Source of the DNA: JBBATK01 sp044228285
Lineage (GTDB): Bacteria; Bacteroidota; Ignavibacteria; Kapaibacteriales; NICIL-2
Direction: 5' to 3'
Length of the DNA: 64,000 bases
Assembly (NCBI GenBank): GCA_044228285.1
Contig: JBGAVD010000002.1
Span: 372,001-436,000 of the forward strand
Each line of letters opens with the position of its first letter. Within the stretch, counting starts at the first letter, position 1. Positions 27,925 to 35,742 of this stretch are shown piece by piece. A program made the position numbers and the translations under genes. The notes beneath the pieces were generated by a model that was given only the letters and a program-made list of their open reading frames with translations, was not told where the DNA came from and searched no databases.

Positions 27925-29237
27925 GGGGTCTTCAGGGAATGGAGTGGGTTAAAAATGGCACCCAGTTGGATACATGTCTAACCCGCCGCAGTGAAAAAGT
28001 ATTGAGAGTCGAAACCGCTCCGCAGAGTGGAAGCCGCGCGCTCTCGATTTAATTGTCTGGATCTTTGAGTTAATACTTTCTGCTTTTGCATTCGTCTTAC
28101 AGAGCACAATCGCGTTGATGATGCCCCAGAGATTGTTCTTTATTGTACGCGCTGCATCTTTCACTGGCTCAAGTCGCGAGCGTATCGCTCGGTTGTACCA
28201 AGCCGTCCATTGTTTGACCGCCCAAGTGCGAGTTAGATAATTCCAAAGATGCTTTGCGGATTCTTTGATGTGCCATGCGCGAGCGGTCTTAAGCGTGCTT
28301 TCGGCTAACTCTTTAAAGCTTAACCACGATGCCCTGCTCATCTTCGAGGGATCGCGTAGCCAATCATATCGGGTTTTCTTTAAAGTGCCATCTCCGATTT
28401 TGAGCAGTGCCTTGTGTTCTGCGCGACGTACAAGATCAACGGCCCTTGACAGGTACTGAGCAACATGGAATCGATCAAAGCAAATCTTGGTGTCTGCCTC
28501 TGGGATCCAATCTCTGACTGCTCCAATGTACGCCGGGAACATATCCATCGAAACGCTCTCAATAGCTGATCTCTCCTCGATACTCAGGCTCTGTAGAAAG
28601 GTCGATAGACTTTCTTTCTTGCGATCTTCTTTGACGTCAAGAACAACTCCGGTGTCTTGATCTGTTATGATCGTCAGGTAACGATGGCCGCGCTTGTATG
28701 AGGTTTCATCGATACAAAGGTTCTTAAGTTCAGATACCTCACGGCGAGCGATGCCACGTTCAACGGTGCGTCTACGTATTCCGTCAACTTCATCCCAGCT
28801 TAGGTTCAAATTGCGAGCAACAGCAGAAGCCGATGCTTCAAGCAACCAATTGATGACCAGCGATTCAAACATCGCCGTAAATCTCGACCGTGCTTCAGCC
28901 CATGGAACAGAAACTTGCAAGACACAATGTTCAGCACACTCAACCCTTGGAACGTCGGCTTTCACAAGAGTTGCAAACTGCATAGTATCTAAGTGTCTCC
29001 ACATGCGGGGATTACTATCGTATCGTGCAGCTTTCTTGTTGCATTTGGGACACAACAAAGCAGCATCGGGTTCTAAATCAATGGTTATTGTCACACTCTT
29101 ACCCGCCATGTTCAGAGCAACATCTGCCACATGCCACGGAGATGACAGACCCAGTATCTTCGTATAGAGTTCGGCATCTTTCATGCCTCGAATTTAGCTA
29201 AAATTCAAGGGTGCCCACTCTATTGCCGGAAGGGCCG
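27925..29237 (-). mobile_element. ISL3-family insertion sequence
   Basis: Imperfect terminal inverted repeats of about 24 bp flank a single transposase gene: GGGGTCTTCAGGGAATGGAG at 27925 and, on the other strand from 29237, CGGCCCTTCCGGCAATAGAG, both followed by TGGG. Seventeen of 24 positions match. The right end is confirmed because homology between the mlaD downstream region and its duplicate at 12839 begins at 29238. The flanking 8 bases, TATATTAT and TACTTGAT, agree at only five positions, so a target duplication is not clearly preserved. About 1.3 kb. Confidence 0.85.
27949..29184 (-). CDS. ISL3-family transposase
   Basis: A protein of 411 residues, full length for the family. The N-terminus has a zinc-finger CPKCNKKAARYDSNPRMWRHLD with a second Cys pair further on (ECAEHCVLQV). 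The DDE domain shows LCIDETSYKRGHRYLTIITD with the first Asp, SVSMDMFPAYIGAVRDWIPEADTKICFDRFHVAQYL with the second Asp and the downstream DxFH motif, and AKAESINSKIQTIKSRARGF with the catalytic Glu. No stop or frameshift, so it could still be active. It transcribes away from the mla genes. Confidence 0.95.
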   Translation of the reverse strand: MKDAELYTKILGLSSPWHVADVALNMAGKSVTITIDLEPDAALLCPKCNKKAARYDSNPRMWRHLDTMQFATLVKADVPRVECAEHCVLQVSVPWAEARSRFTAMFESLVINWLLEASASAVARNLNLSWDEVDGIRRRTVERGIARREVSELKNLCIDETSYKRGHRYLTIITDQDTGVVLDVKEDRKKESLSTFLQSLSIEERSAIESVSMDMFPAYIGAVRDWIPEADTKICFDRFHVAQYLSRAVDLVRRAEHKALLKIGDGTLKKTRYDWLRDPSKMSRASWLSFKELAESTLKTARAWHIKESAKHLWNYLTRTWAVKQWTAWYNRAIRSRLEPVKDAARTIKNNLWGIINAIVLCKTNAKAESINSKIQTIKSRARGFHSAERFRLSILFHCGGLDMYPTGCHF

Positions 29238-29269
29238 TACTTGATCAGCAGAGATTTTTTTTGTTAACC

Positions 29270-29290
29270 GCTTGGCGCTGCGCGCCAAGC
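29270..29290. repeat. Conserved hairpin after mlaD
   Basis: A perfect 9-bp stem GCTTGGCGC / GCGCCAAGC with a three-base loop, preceded on the plus strand by TTTTTTTT and GTTAACC. For transcripts of mlaD the stem is followed by A residues, not T, so it is not a textbook intrinsic terminator. The block is the best-preserved part of the decayed duplicate at 12839-13131, which suggests selection or recent duplication. It could be an mRNA 3' end or a protein-binding site. Confidence 0.7.
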
Positions 29291-29336
29291 GTAGTAAAAG
29301 ACATTTGAAGGTCTGTGATTTGATGTCTAAGAACTC

Positions 29337-30293
29337 TTAGAAGACACTCAATTTTACATAGCGTCCAGGATTGCGCTTCATATCAACCATGAGCGAGTCA
29401 AGCGAGCGTATGCTATTGTTAAGGTTCTGATAGAAGGTCGAATCACGCGTAAGACGACCGAGACTTCCGTCTGGGTTGTTGAGTTGTGTGACCAGGGAGT
29501 CTGCATGGTGAATAGCGTTGTTAAGCGATGTGTACACTGCATCGTCCATGAGTAGACGTCCAAGAGTTCCTTTGCCATGGCGCAAGGAATCGCTGACATC
29601 AGAGAGTCTGGTGATGAGATCTGATGTTTGATCTGCCATGCGATTGTCGTAGATGAGACGTCCAGCCAGCCCGCCTCCATGCTGTATGGCCTCACTCAAG
29701 TCTTTGAGATTGTCGGCCGTGAGCATGAGTTTGTTATGCAATTCGTTTGACACGAGTAGTTTCCCAACACTGCCTTCACCGCGATCAATACGACTACTAA
29801 TACTCTGAAAAGTTTTGATGGTTTGTAGGGCAGAAGCAGTAAGGTCTTCAAGCCCAGGTTCGGATTCTACTGAGAGATAATCATACTCAGCAATATGATC
29901 TGCTGAGTGTCCGAGCGAGATATCAACATATTTATCTCCAAGCACACCAAGGGCTCGGATAATCGCTTTGGAGTTCTTCGAAATGAGACCGAAGTACTCA
30001 TGACTGACCTCGAGTGTGATCATAACGCCAGAGCTATCATTGCGGAAGGCAAAGTCCATACTTTTCACCACTCCAATCTTTTTGCCTGAGATAGCTACCA
30101 TGTTGCCTTCGGTGAGTCCGCGGATTTCGGACACAAACAAATAGATCTCATCATGAAGCGTGAGCACACCAGTGTTCTTGCCGATGATAAGTCCAAGTAT
30201 TCCGGCAACGGCGAGTCCGACAATAAACAAGATTCCCGTTCGCAAGTTTCGCCATCCGAAACCGCCATTTGCATTTGTTTCGTTATTCGCCAT
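29337..30293 (-). CDS. mlaD: MlaD-family MCE lipid-transport protein
   Basis: A protein of 318 residues. One N-terminal membrane helix (LRTGILFIVGLAVAGILGLIIG, about 16-37) is followed by the MCE domain (about 40-125: DEIYLFVSEIRGLTEGNMVAISGKKIGVVKSMDF ... ALGVLGDKYVDISLG). The C-terminal half is a long helical and repeat region with several G-x-L-G-R-L/GKL motifs (GSVGKLLV, GLAGRLIY, GTLGRLLM, GSLGRLTR), typical of MCE tails that build a channel between membranes. It binds phospholipid in a trimeric or hexameric ring on the periplasmic side. The last gene of the leftward unit mlaE-mlaF-mlaD. Its 3' end is duplicated at 12839-13131. Confidence 0.93.
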   Translation of the reverse strand: MANNETNANGGFGWRNLRTGILFIVGLAVAGILGLIIGKNTGVLTLHDEIYLFVSEIRGLTEGNMVAISGKKIGVVKSMDFAFRNDSSGVMITLEVSHEYFGLISKNSKAIIRALGVLGDKYVDISLGHSADHIAEYDYLSVESEPGLEDLTASALQTIKTFQSISSRIDRGEGSVGKLLVSNELHNKLMLTADNLKDLSEAIQHGGGLAGRLIYDNRMADQTSDLITRLSDVSDSLRHGKGTLGRLLMDDAVYTSLNNAIHHADSLVTQLNNPDGSLGRLTRDSTFYQNLNNSIRSLDSLMVDMKRNPGRYVKLSVF

Positions 30294-30332
30294 CTGAAAG
30301 TGGAATATGTTCCACGAAAGTGTGTATTGAGT

Positions 30333-31100
30333 TTAGCTGCGTTGTGTCGCAGAAGTCTTAGACTTATAGGCAAGCGTTTCAGGATCTTCTAAAAAGGACT
30401 GCACAAAAGGATGAGTTGATGTGTGCATGTTGAGCGGCGTGTCGTGATAGATGATTTTACCTTGATAGAGCACAACAACCACATCTGCAACAGCGAGTAC
30501 ATCGGCGATGATGTGTGTAACAAACACGGCTCCCAGTTTCTTTTCCACTTTAAGCAGTTGAATAAGATCCAGTATTTTCTTTGTACTCAGCGGGTCGAGA
30601 CCCGCTGTTGGCTCATCGAACAAAATCATTTTTGGTTCAAAGATCAAGGCTCGTCCAATGGCCACCCGCTTGCGCATGCCGCCAGACAGACTATCTGGAA
30701 GTTGATCTGCCTGAGCTTCGAGTCCAGCAAACTGCAGCTGTGCTTTCACACGTTGCTGCACTTCACTCTCCTGCAGTTTCAGATTCTCGCGAAGGAAGAA
30801 GGCCATGTTCTCTGCTACCGTCATAGAGTCAAAGAGGGCATTACCTTGAAAGACGATGCCCATTGTTCGGCGAATAGCAAAGAGTTCCTCTTCCTTGTAC
30901 TCTGAGATATCGATCGAGTCAATACTCACTGCACCGCTGGTGGGTTTGAGCAAACCCAGCATCAGCTTGAGGATGGTGCTTTTACCAGAGCCGGACGGCC
31001 CCAAGATGGCAGTGATCTCCGCATCGCGAATCGTGAAGTCGATACCATCAAGAACTACGCGACCATTGAAGGCCAAACGAACGTTGACAAAGTCAATCAT
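30333..31100 (-). CDS. mlaF: MlaF-type ABC transporter ATPase
   Basis: A protein of 255 residues with the whole ABC ATPase set: Walker A GPSGSGKST (about 35-43), Q-loop FQGNALFDSMTVAENMAF, signature LSGGMRKRVAIGRAL (about 138), Walker B MILFDEPTAGLDPLS, and the H-loop FVTHIIADV. The Asp-Pro-Leu-Ser after the Walker B and the lack of membrane segments fit MlaF. It drives phospholipid transport between the inner and outer membrane with the MlaE permease and the MlaD ring. It begins 26 bases after the mlaE stop and ends 40 bases before mlaD. Confidence 0.95.
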   Translation of the reverse strand: MIDFVNVRLAFNGRVVLDGIDFTIRDAEITAILGPSGSGKSTILKLMLGLLKPTSGAVSIDSIDISEYKEEELFAIRRTMGIVFQGNALFDSMTVAENMAFFLRENLKLQESEVQQRVKAQLQFAGLEAQADQLPDSLSGGMRKRVAIGRALIFEPKMILFDEPTAGLDPLSTKKILDLIQLLKVEKKLGAVFVTHIIADVLAVADVVVVLYQGKIIYHDTPLNMHTSTHPFVQSFLEDPETLAYKSKTSATQRS

Positions 31101-31126
31101 AGCTAAGCAATCTCTTCGAGAGTGAA

Positions 31127-31858
31127 TTAAAACTTCATGTTCTCCAACACGAGTTTTGAGATGTAGAAGTTGGCAATGAGGACCAAGCCAGATGACACAA
31201 CAATCCCTTTGATAGTGGAGCGTCCAACCCCAGCCGTCCCGCCACTTGCGGCGAAGCCATTAAAACAACTCACAAGACTTATGATTATCGCAAAGGCAAA
31301 GGGCTTCAATGCTCCAACGACAAAGTCTTTCACCAACAACAAGTTCAGCGCCGAATTCCAATAGAACCCTGGATCAATATGATGGTAGGTTTGAGCGACG
31401 ATACCACCGCCAACAATGGCGACAAAATCAGCAACAGCTGTGAGTGGAAAGAACATTATCAGGGCTGCAAAGAGTCGCGGCATAACCAAGCGTGCAATAG
31501 GATCAGTACCTAAAGCACGAAGCGCTTCAATTTGTTCTGAAATCTGCATCGCACCAAGCTCAGCACCATTGCGTGCGCCAACACGTGCTGAGAGCATAAG
31601 ACCAGTAATGATAGGACCCATCTCGCGAATGACTGACATCGCAGTAGTCCGACCCGTCAGCAGTTTCGCACCGAAACCCTCTAACTGATTACCGACCTCG
31701 ACCGTAAGCAGACAGCCAATAGCAACCGAGCTAACAAATATGATAGGCACCGATTCCGTACCCGAAACATACATCAGATTCAGTATCTCTTTCCAGTACT
31801 TGCGGGTGTAACGTACACTAGCAAAAGCATGCGCCGAGAACTGCAAGAATTCTTGCAT
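31127..31858 (-). CDS. mlaE: MlaE-family permease
   Basis: A protein of 243 residues from ATG 31858 (MQEFLQFSAHAF), which has GGAG 12 bases before it and matches the N-terminal length of Bacteroidota MlaE proteins. An in-frame ATG at 32014 would add 52 residues, and the frame stays open even into repeat array 3, but that extra part looks non-coding. Family marks: a first membrane helix ESVPIIFVSSVAIGCLLTVEVG, the cytoplasmic IREMGPIITGLMLSARVGARNGAELGAM, EQIEALRALGTDPIARLVMPR, then further helices ending SGGTAGVGRSTIKGIVVSS. It carries phospholipid through the inner membrane with mlaF. Confidence 0.9.
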   Translation of the reverse strand: MQEFLQFSAHAFASVRYTRKYWKEILNLMYVSGTESVPIIFVSSVAIGCLLTVEVGNQLEGFGAKLLTGRTTAMSVIREMGPIITGLMLSARVGARNGAELGAMQISEQIEALRALGTDPIARLVMPRLFAALIMFFPLTAVADFVAIVGGGIVAQTYHHIDPGFYWNSALNLLLVKDFVVGALKPFAFAIIISLVSCFNGFAASGGTAGVGRSTIKGIVVSSGLVLIANFYISKLVLENMKF

Positions 31859-32202
31859 CGTAAGCACAAACTCCTTCAACCGCTGATTGATTGCCTCAGC
31901 ATGATTTCCAACACGATACCAGAGCGATTGTGTGATAAGATTCCAAAGAGTGGTGATTGGAGCAACAGACAGAAATGGTCGAATAGAGAGTGGCTGTGAG
32001 CACCGCAATCTCATGGTATGAGAACAAGCTCTGCGAAACACAGCTGCAACAACATCGAATCGACTCGAAGATTTCTTCTCAACAATCTGCAACCATAGTT
32101 GGCTCCAAACATTATGCAATAAGTGTTGAAGATTGCATGATTCGTATTCCCGTCCAATTGTATCACCTATAACCCTATACAACACAAACCGAAAAACCAA
32201 TC

Positions 32203-32906
32203 GTGGCCTGAAGGGGCACCGAATACCAGCCCAGGGTGCAACCCTGGGAATCATACCGCCCGACACCAATCGTGCCCTGAAGGGGCACCACATACCAGCC
32301 CAGGGCGAAGCCCTGGGTTACAGAACCCCAGAAAACCGATCGTGCCCTGAAGGGGCACCACATACCATCCGAGGGTGCAACCCTGGGAACATCAACGTCA
32401 AAGCGCGATCGTGCCCTGCTGGCGCACCACAAACCAATGTAACGCTCGTGCCCTGAAGGGGCACCGAATACCAGCCCAGGGCGAAGCCCTGGGTAGCACA
32501 CCCTCAAAGCGCAATCGTGCCCTGAAGGGGCACCACATACCAGCCCAGGGTGCAACCCTGGGTAACAGCCCCTCAAATCGCGATCGTGCCCTGAAGGGGC
32601 ACCCCATACCAGCCCAGGGTGCACCCTGGGAACAACAACGCCAAAGCACAATCGTGCCCTGAAGGGGCACCCCATACCAGCCCAGGGTGCAACCCTGGGA
32701 AACACAACGCCAGAGCGCGATCGTGCCCTGAAGGGGCACCACATACCAGCCCAGGGTACAACCCTGGGAACCACAACGCCAAAGCACAAACGTGCCCTGA
32801 AGGGGCACCCCATACCAGCCCAGGGTGCAACCCTGGGAACCTCAACCCCAGAGCGCAATCGCGCCCTGAAGGCGCACCACATACCAGCCCAGGGTGCAAC
32901 CCTGGG
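32203..32906 (+). repeat. Double-hairpin repeat array 3 (eleven units)
   Basis: Eleven units of 67-69 bp start at 32203; unit 4, at about 32411, is shortened and lacks the second hairpin. The core and orientation equal those of arrays 1 and 2, but the linkers form their own family (A-rich with CAAAGCGCGATC or CAGAGCGCAATC ends). One unit has lost a loop base (TGCACC). Unit 11 has GCGCC-CTGAA-GGCGC, so a stem can still form in a shifted register. Unlike the others, this array lies between divergent gene starts: mlaE leftward and the serine hydrolase rightward. Confidence 0.95.
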
Positions 32907-33096
32907 CATGCTCAATGAATCGCCGAACTTCGAAGAAGTGAGGATAAGAAAAAATCATCGGCGTACACAAGGCGAGTACACAACTAGCATGTATAAATAA
33001 CCAAGCAGATAACGCCATACCTCACCCGACACCTCATACCAACGTAGAGTTCCACAATCTCCATTGTCACATCCACGATTTCTCACAGATTGTACA

Positions 33097-34935
33097 ATGC
33101 TCAACCCAAATCCAAAACGAACGAAGCGATTGATGCACCATCGCCTCGTATTTCTACTTCTTCTTTGCACAGCGGCTAAGTCGCTGTGCGCACAAAGTCC
33201 CGACAGCACACAACTTCTGCGTGAGATCAAAGATGTAGAGACATCTGTCTGCGGCTCATTGCTCATTAATGACGAACAGCCGGGCACCATTCAAGAACGA
33301 ATGGCGAAGTACAATGCGAAGGGATTGAGCATAGCCGTGATACACAACTACAAGCTTCGCTGGGCAAAAGCCTACGGCTGGGCAGATGAGGAGTCGAAGA
33401 CTCCGTTAACTACAAAGACCCTGTTTGAACCAGGCTCTATAAGTAAATCACTCAATGCGGTGGGGATTCTAAAACTGGCTCAAGACAAAAAAGTTGATTT
33501 GCATGCAGATATCAACCGCTACCTGGTTTCCTGGAAGTTTCCCTATGACTCGGTTTCAAAAGGGAAGCCTATTACACTTGCCGACATCTTGAGTCACCGC
33601 GCTGGATTAAGCGTGCATGGATTCCCCGGACACTCCCTGAGCGGACCAATTCCCACGGTCTATCAAGTACTCGATGGAACACCGCCTTCCTTTACTCCCG
33701 CTGTGTGCAGTATGGTAGAGCCAGGGCTAGGCTATGAGTACAGTGGAGGCGGAACTACGATTTCACAAGTGCTCCTCAGTGATGTGTGTAAGCAGTCGTA
33801 CGATCAATGGATGGCTAAGAATGTTCTTGAGCCTTTGGGCATGCGACACAGCACCTTTGCTCAACCACCGCCACAGGCTCTGTGGTCGCAGTGCGCGTCT
33901 GGTTACCGTCGCGATGGTACGCGCATAGACCAGCGATTCCACATGTATCCAGAACAAGCAGCAGCCGGCTTATGGATGACTCCAAGTGATCTGTGTGCCT
34001 ACATCATCGATATGCAAAAGGCGCATCAAAAGAAGAAAGCGTCTGCAGTCCTGAAGCCGGAAATGCTACGATTGCATTTGAGTATATACAAAGATGGTCC
34101 TACCTCGTTAGGAAGCTTCATCGAAGATCATGATGGCGCACTCTACTTTGAACACGGCGCAGCCAACGATGGTTTCTGTGGCGAGTATGTGGCTAGTCTC
34201 GAAAGTGGCGACGGCGTCGTCGTTTTTATGAACACAGAAAACCCAAAGCTCATCAGTGAGGTCATCAACAGCGTCGCACGATGCTACAAGTGGAAGAACT
34301 ACTATCGAGAGCCACAACGTCGAAGTACTGTAGTAGTGCCAGACAGTGTATTGTCTGATTACGAAGGTATATATCTCTATGATCAAAGCTGGGCTGCCAT
34401 TGCGAAGAAAGACTCATCATATCAATACTATGTCAATGGTGACTATGCCAAAATGTATTTCAGCTCCTCAACATGCTTTTTTAATGTTGAACACGCAGCA
34501 ATAAAGGACTTTGTGCGAGATGACAGGGGAGTCGTAGTTGGCTATGACAGGAAAGTTGGAGAGAGAAGCTTAGCACGCTCAACCAAAATCGGAACTGCCG
34601 ATACACTGCATGCAGGGAGCAACATCTTTGCTGAGATAGGTTGGTACTACTTTGAAGCTAAGAAGTACAAAGAGTCAATATCGTTCCTGAAACGCGGAGC
34701 TGACTTGTATCCAAACGATATTGAACTTCTTATGAACTTGGCTGTAGTCAAGCTCTACAATGGCAACACAGCCGAAGCGATGAGTATCTTCAAGGCACAT
34801 CGCAAACAGATGCAAAGCCCAGGCAATAGCTGGGAAAATATGCTCAGCAACTATATCAAGTACTTCAAAGAGAATAGCTATGATGTTTCAGTTTTTGATC
34901 CAGTGCTGAAGGAATTGGAATTGGAGAAACCATAA
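33097..34935 (+). CDS. Serine beta-lactamase-like hydrolase with C-terminal TPR
   Basis: A protein of 612 residues from ATG 33097; an in-frame ATG at 33133 is also possible. The N-terminus RLMHHRLVFLLLLCTAAKSLCAQ is a signal peptide. The class C beta-lactamase/D-aminopeptidase catalytic set is SISK at Ser114-Lys117, then YEYSGGG with the tyrosine of the second motif (about 223), and HGAANDGF in place of the KTG-type third motif. GLSIAVIHN and DILSHRAGLSVHGF are also typical. After about residue 430 there is a lipocalin-like extension and then a tetratricopeptide segment (IFAEIGWYYFEAKKYKESISFLKRGADLYPND). It probably cleaves a peptide or ester in the periplasm. Single gene. Confidence 0.9.
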   Translation: MLNPNPKRTKRLMHHRLVFLLLLCTAAKSLCAQSPDSTQLLREIKDVETSVCGSLLINDEQPGTIQERMAKYNAKGLSIAVIHNYKLRWAKAYGWADEESKTPLTTKTLFEPGSISKSLNAVGILKLAQDKKVDLHADINRYLVSWKFPYDSVSKGKPITLADILSHRAGLSVHGFPGHSLSGPIPTVYQVLDGTPPSFTPAVCSMVEPGLGYEYSGGGTTISQVLLSDVCKQSYDQWMAKNVLEPLGMRHSTFAQPPPQALWSQCASGYRRDGTRIDQRFHMYPEQAAAGLWMTPSDLCAYIIDMQKAHQKKKASAVLKPEMLRLHLSIYKDGPTSLGSFIEDHDGALYFEHGAANDGFCGEYVASLESGDGVVVFMNTENPKLISEVINSVARCYKWKNYYREPQRRSTVVVPDSVLSDYEGIYLYDQSWAAIAKKDSSYQYYVNGDYAKMYFSSSTCFFNVEHAAIKDFVRDDRGVVVGYDRKVGERSLARSTKIGTADTLHAGSNIFAEIGWYYFEAKKYKESISFLKRGADLYPNDIELLMNLAVVKLYNGNTAEAMSIFKAHRKQMQSPGNSWENMLSNYIKYFKENSYDVSVFDPVLKELELEKP

Positions 34936-35022
34936 ACAGAAATGTCTGAAGAAAAAGGATTATTGATCCAAGAGAACTGACTTGTATAAGAAGAGAATGG
35001 GCTTGCTTGCAGGTCTAGAAAT

Positions 35023-35515
35023 ATGAAGAGTCCTCTCATTACAGAGTGCGTTTTGGTGCTGCATCTGTTGCTCCTATCCGGTCTTTTACTGCATATCACA
35101 GTTACAAATTCCAGTTGCATCAAGACCTCGGCAAGACGTCGCAATACTGCTCATGTAGTTGTGATGAGTTCATCAGCACTAACATACGATTTGCGGGCTT
35201 TTCATTCCAGTAGAGATGAATCACGTAACGTCACGTCTTTGAAGCACTACCCGTCAAGCACAGACTTTCAAGGGAGGAGCTACGATCACTTTTTGCAACG
35301 AAATAGCAGAGAATCGTCGGATTTTTTATGCGCGTGTTCAGGACTACAATTCTGTGCACGTTGTCTCTTTAGTTGATGTGCGCTCAGCTTATGGTGAGTA
35401 CTTGAATCGTGATCCCCTGTTTCGATTCGCAGTCGCCGGTGAATGGCTGGTTTCTCGTGCTAGAATGAACATCACACTCCTTGATGATCTCTGTTCGTAC
35501 GGCAGAGGGGGCTGA
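35023..35515 (+). pseudogene. Probable decayed small exported-protein gene
   Basis: The frame at 35023 starts like a secretion signal (ITECVLVLHLLLLSGLLLHI). It then loses coherence, whereas another frame from about 35250 to 35515 reads sensibly as KGGATITFCNEIAENRRIFYARVQDYN, then SVHVVSLVDVRSAYGEYLNRDPLF, ending TGA at 35513. The two halves together would be a protein of about 165 residues with a frameshift near 35240. The family is not recognised. Alternative: chance open frames; the orderly second half argues against that. Confidence 0.45.
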
Positions 35516-35675
35516 AGCTTATCCACACATTAAACGTATATAGTTAACTTGCAACCATCGTTAGGATGTAGTCACTCTGCATTAATAAAGCATGCAAGAA
35601 TGTATGTTCACGAGAGGCTGATTCAAGACGGCGTCAAAAGAGGGGAGTTATGTTTGAGCCTGGGTGCAGCCAAAC

Positions 35676-35693
35676 CGAACGCTGCAGCGTTCG
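35676..35693. repeat. 18-bp perfect palindrome upstream of a lipoprotein gene
   Basis: CGAACGCTGCAGCGTTCG, flanked by C and G that extend it imperfectly, lies about 50 bases before the start codon at 35743. It could be an operator for a dimeric regulator or a transcript hairpin. No matching copy was seen elsewhere in the window. Confidence 0.6.
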
Positions 35694-35742
35694 CGGTACT
35701 TGTTTAGGTTGACAGCAACCTTGTAATAAATGGAGGTTGAAA

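Noticed and set aside
27917..29245. 8-bp target duplication of the ISL3 element
   Set aside because: TATATTAT and TACTTGAT agree at only five of eight positions, so a duplication cannot be claimed.
29270..29290. Intrinsic terminator of the mla operon
   Set aside because: The stem is strong, but the mlaD transcript would have A residues after it instead of a U-tract; kept as a hairpin of unknown role.
31859..32293. N-terminal extension of MlaE reading from the repeat array
   Set aside because: The added residues include the hairpin-repeat artefact and a Cys-rich stretch, and family proteins start near MQEFLQFSAHAF.
32203..32906. CRISPR array
   Set aside because: The repeated part (46 bp) is longer than the variable part (22 bp), linkers are A-rich and similar to each other rather than unique, each unit holds two hairpins, and there are no cas genes.
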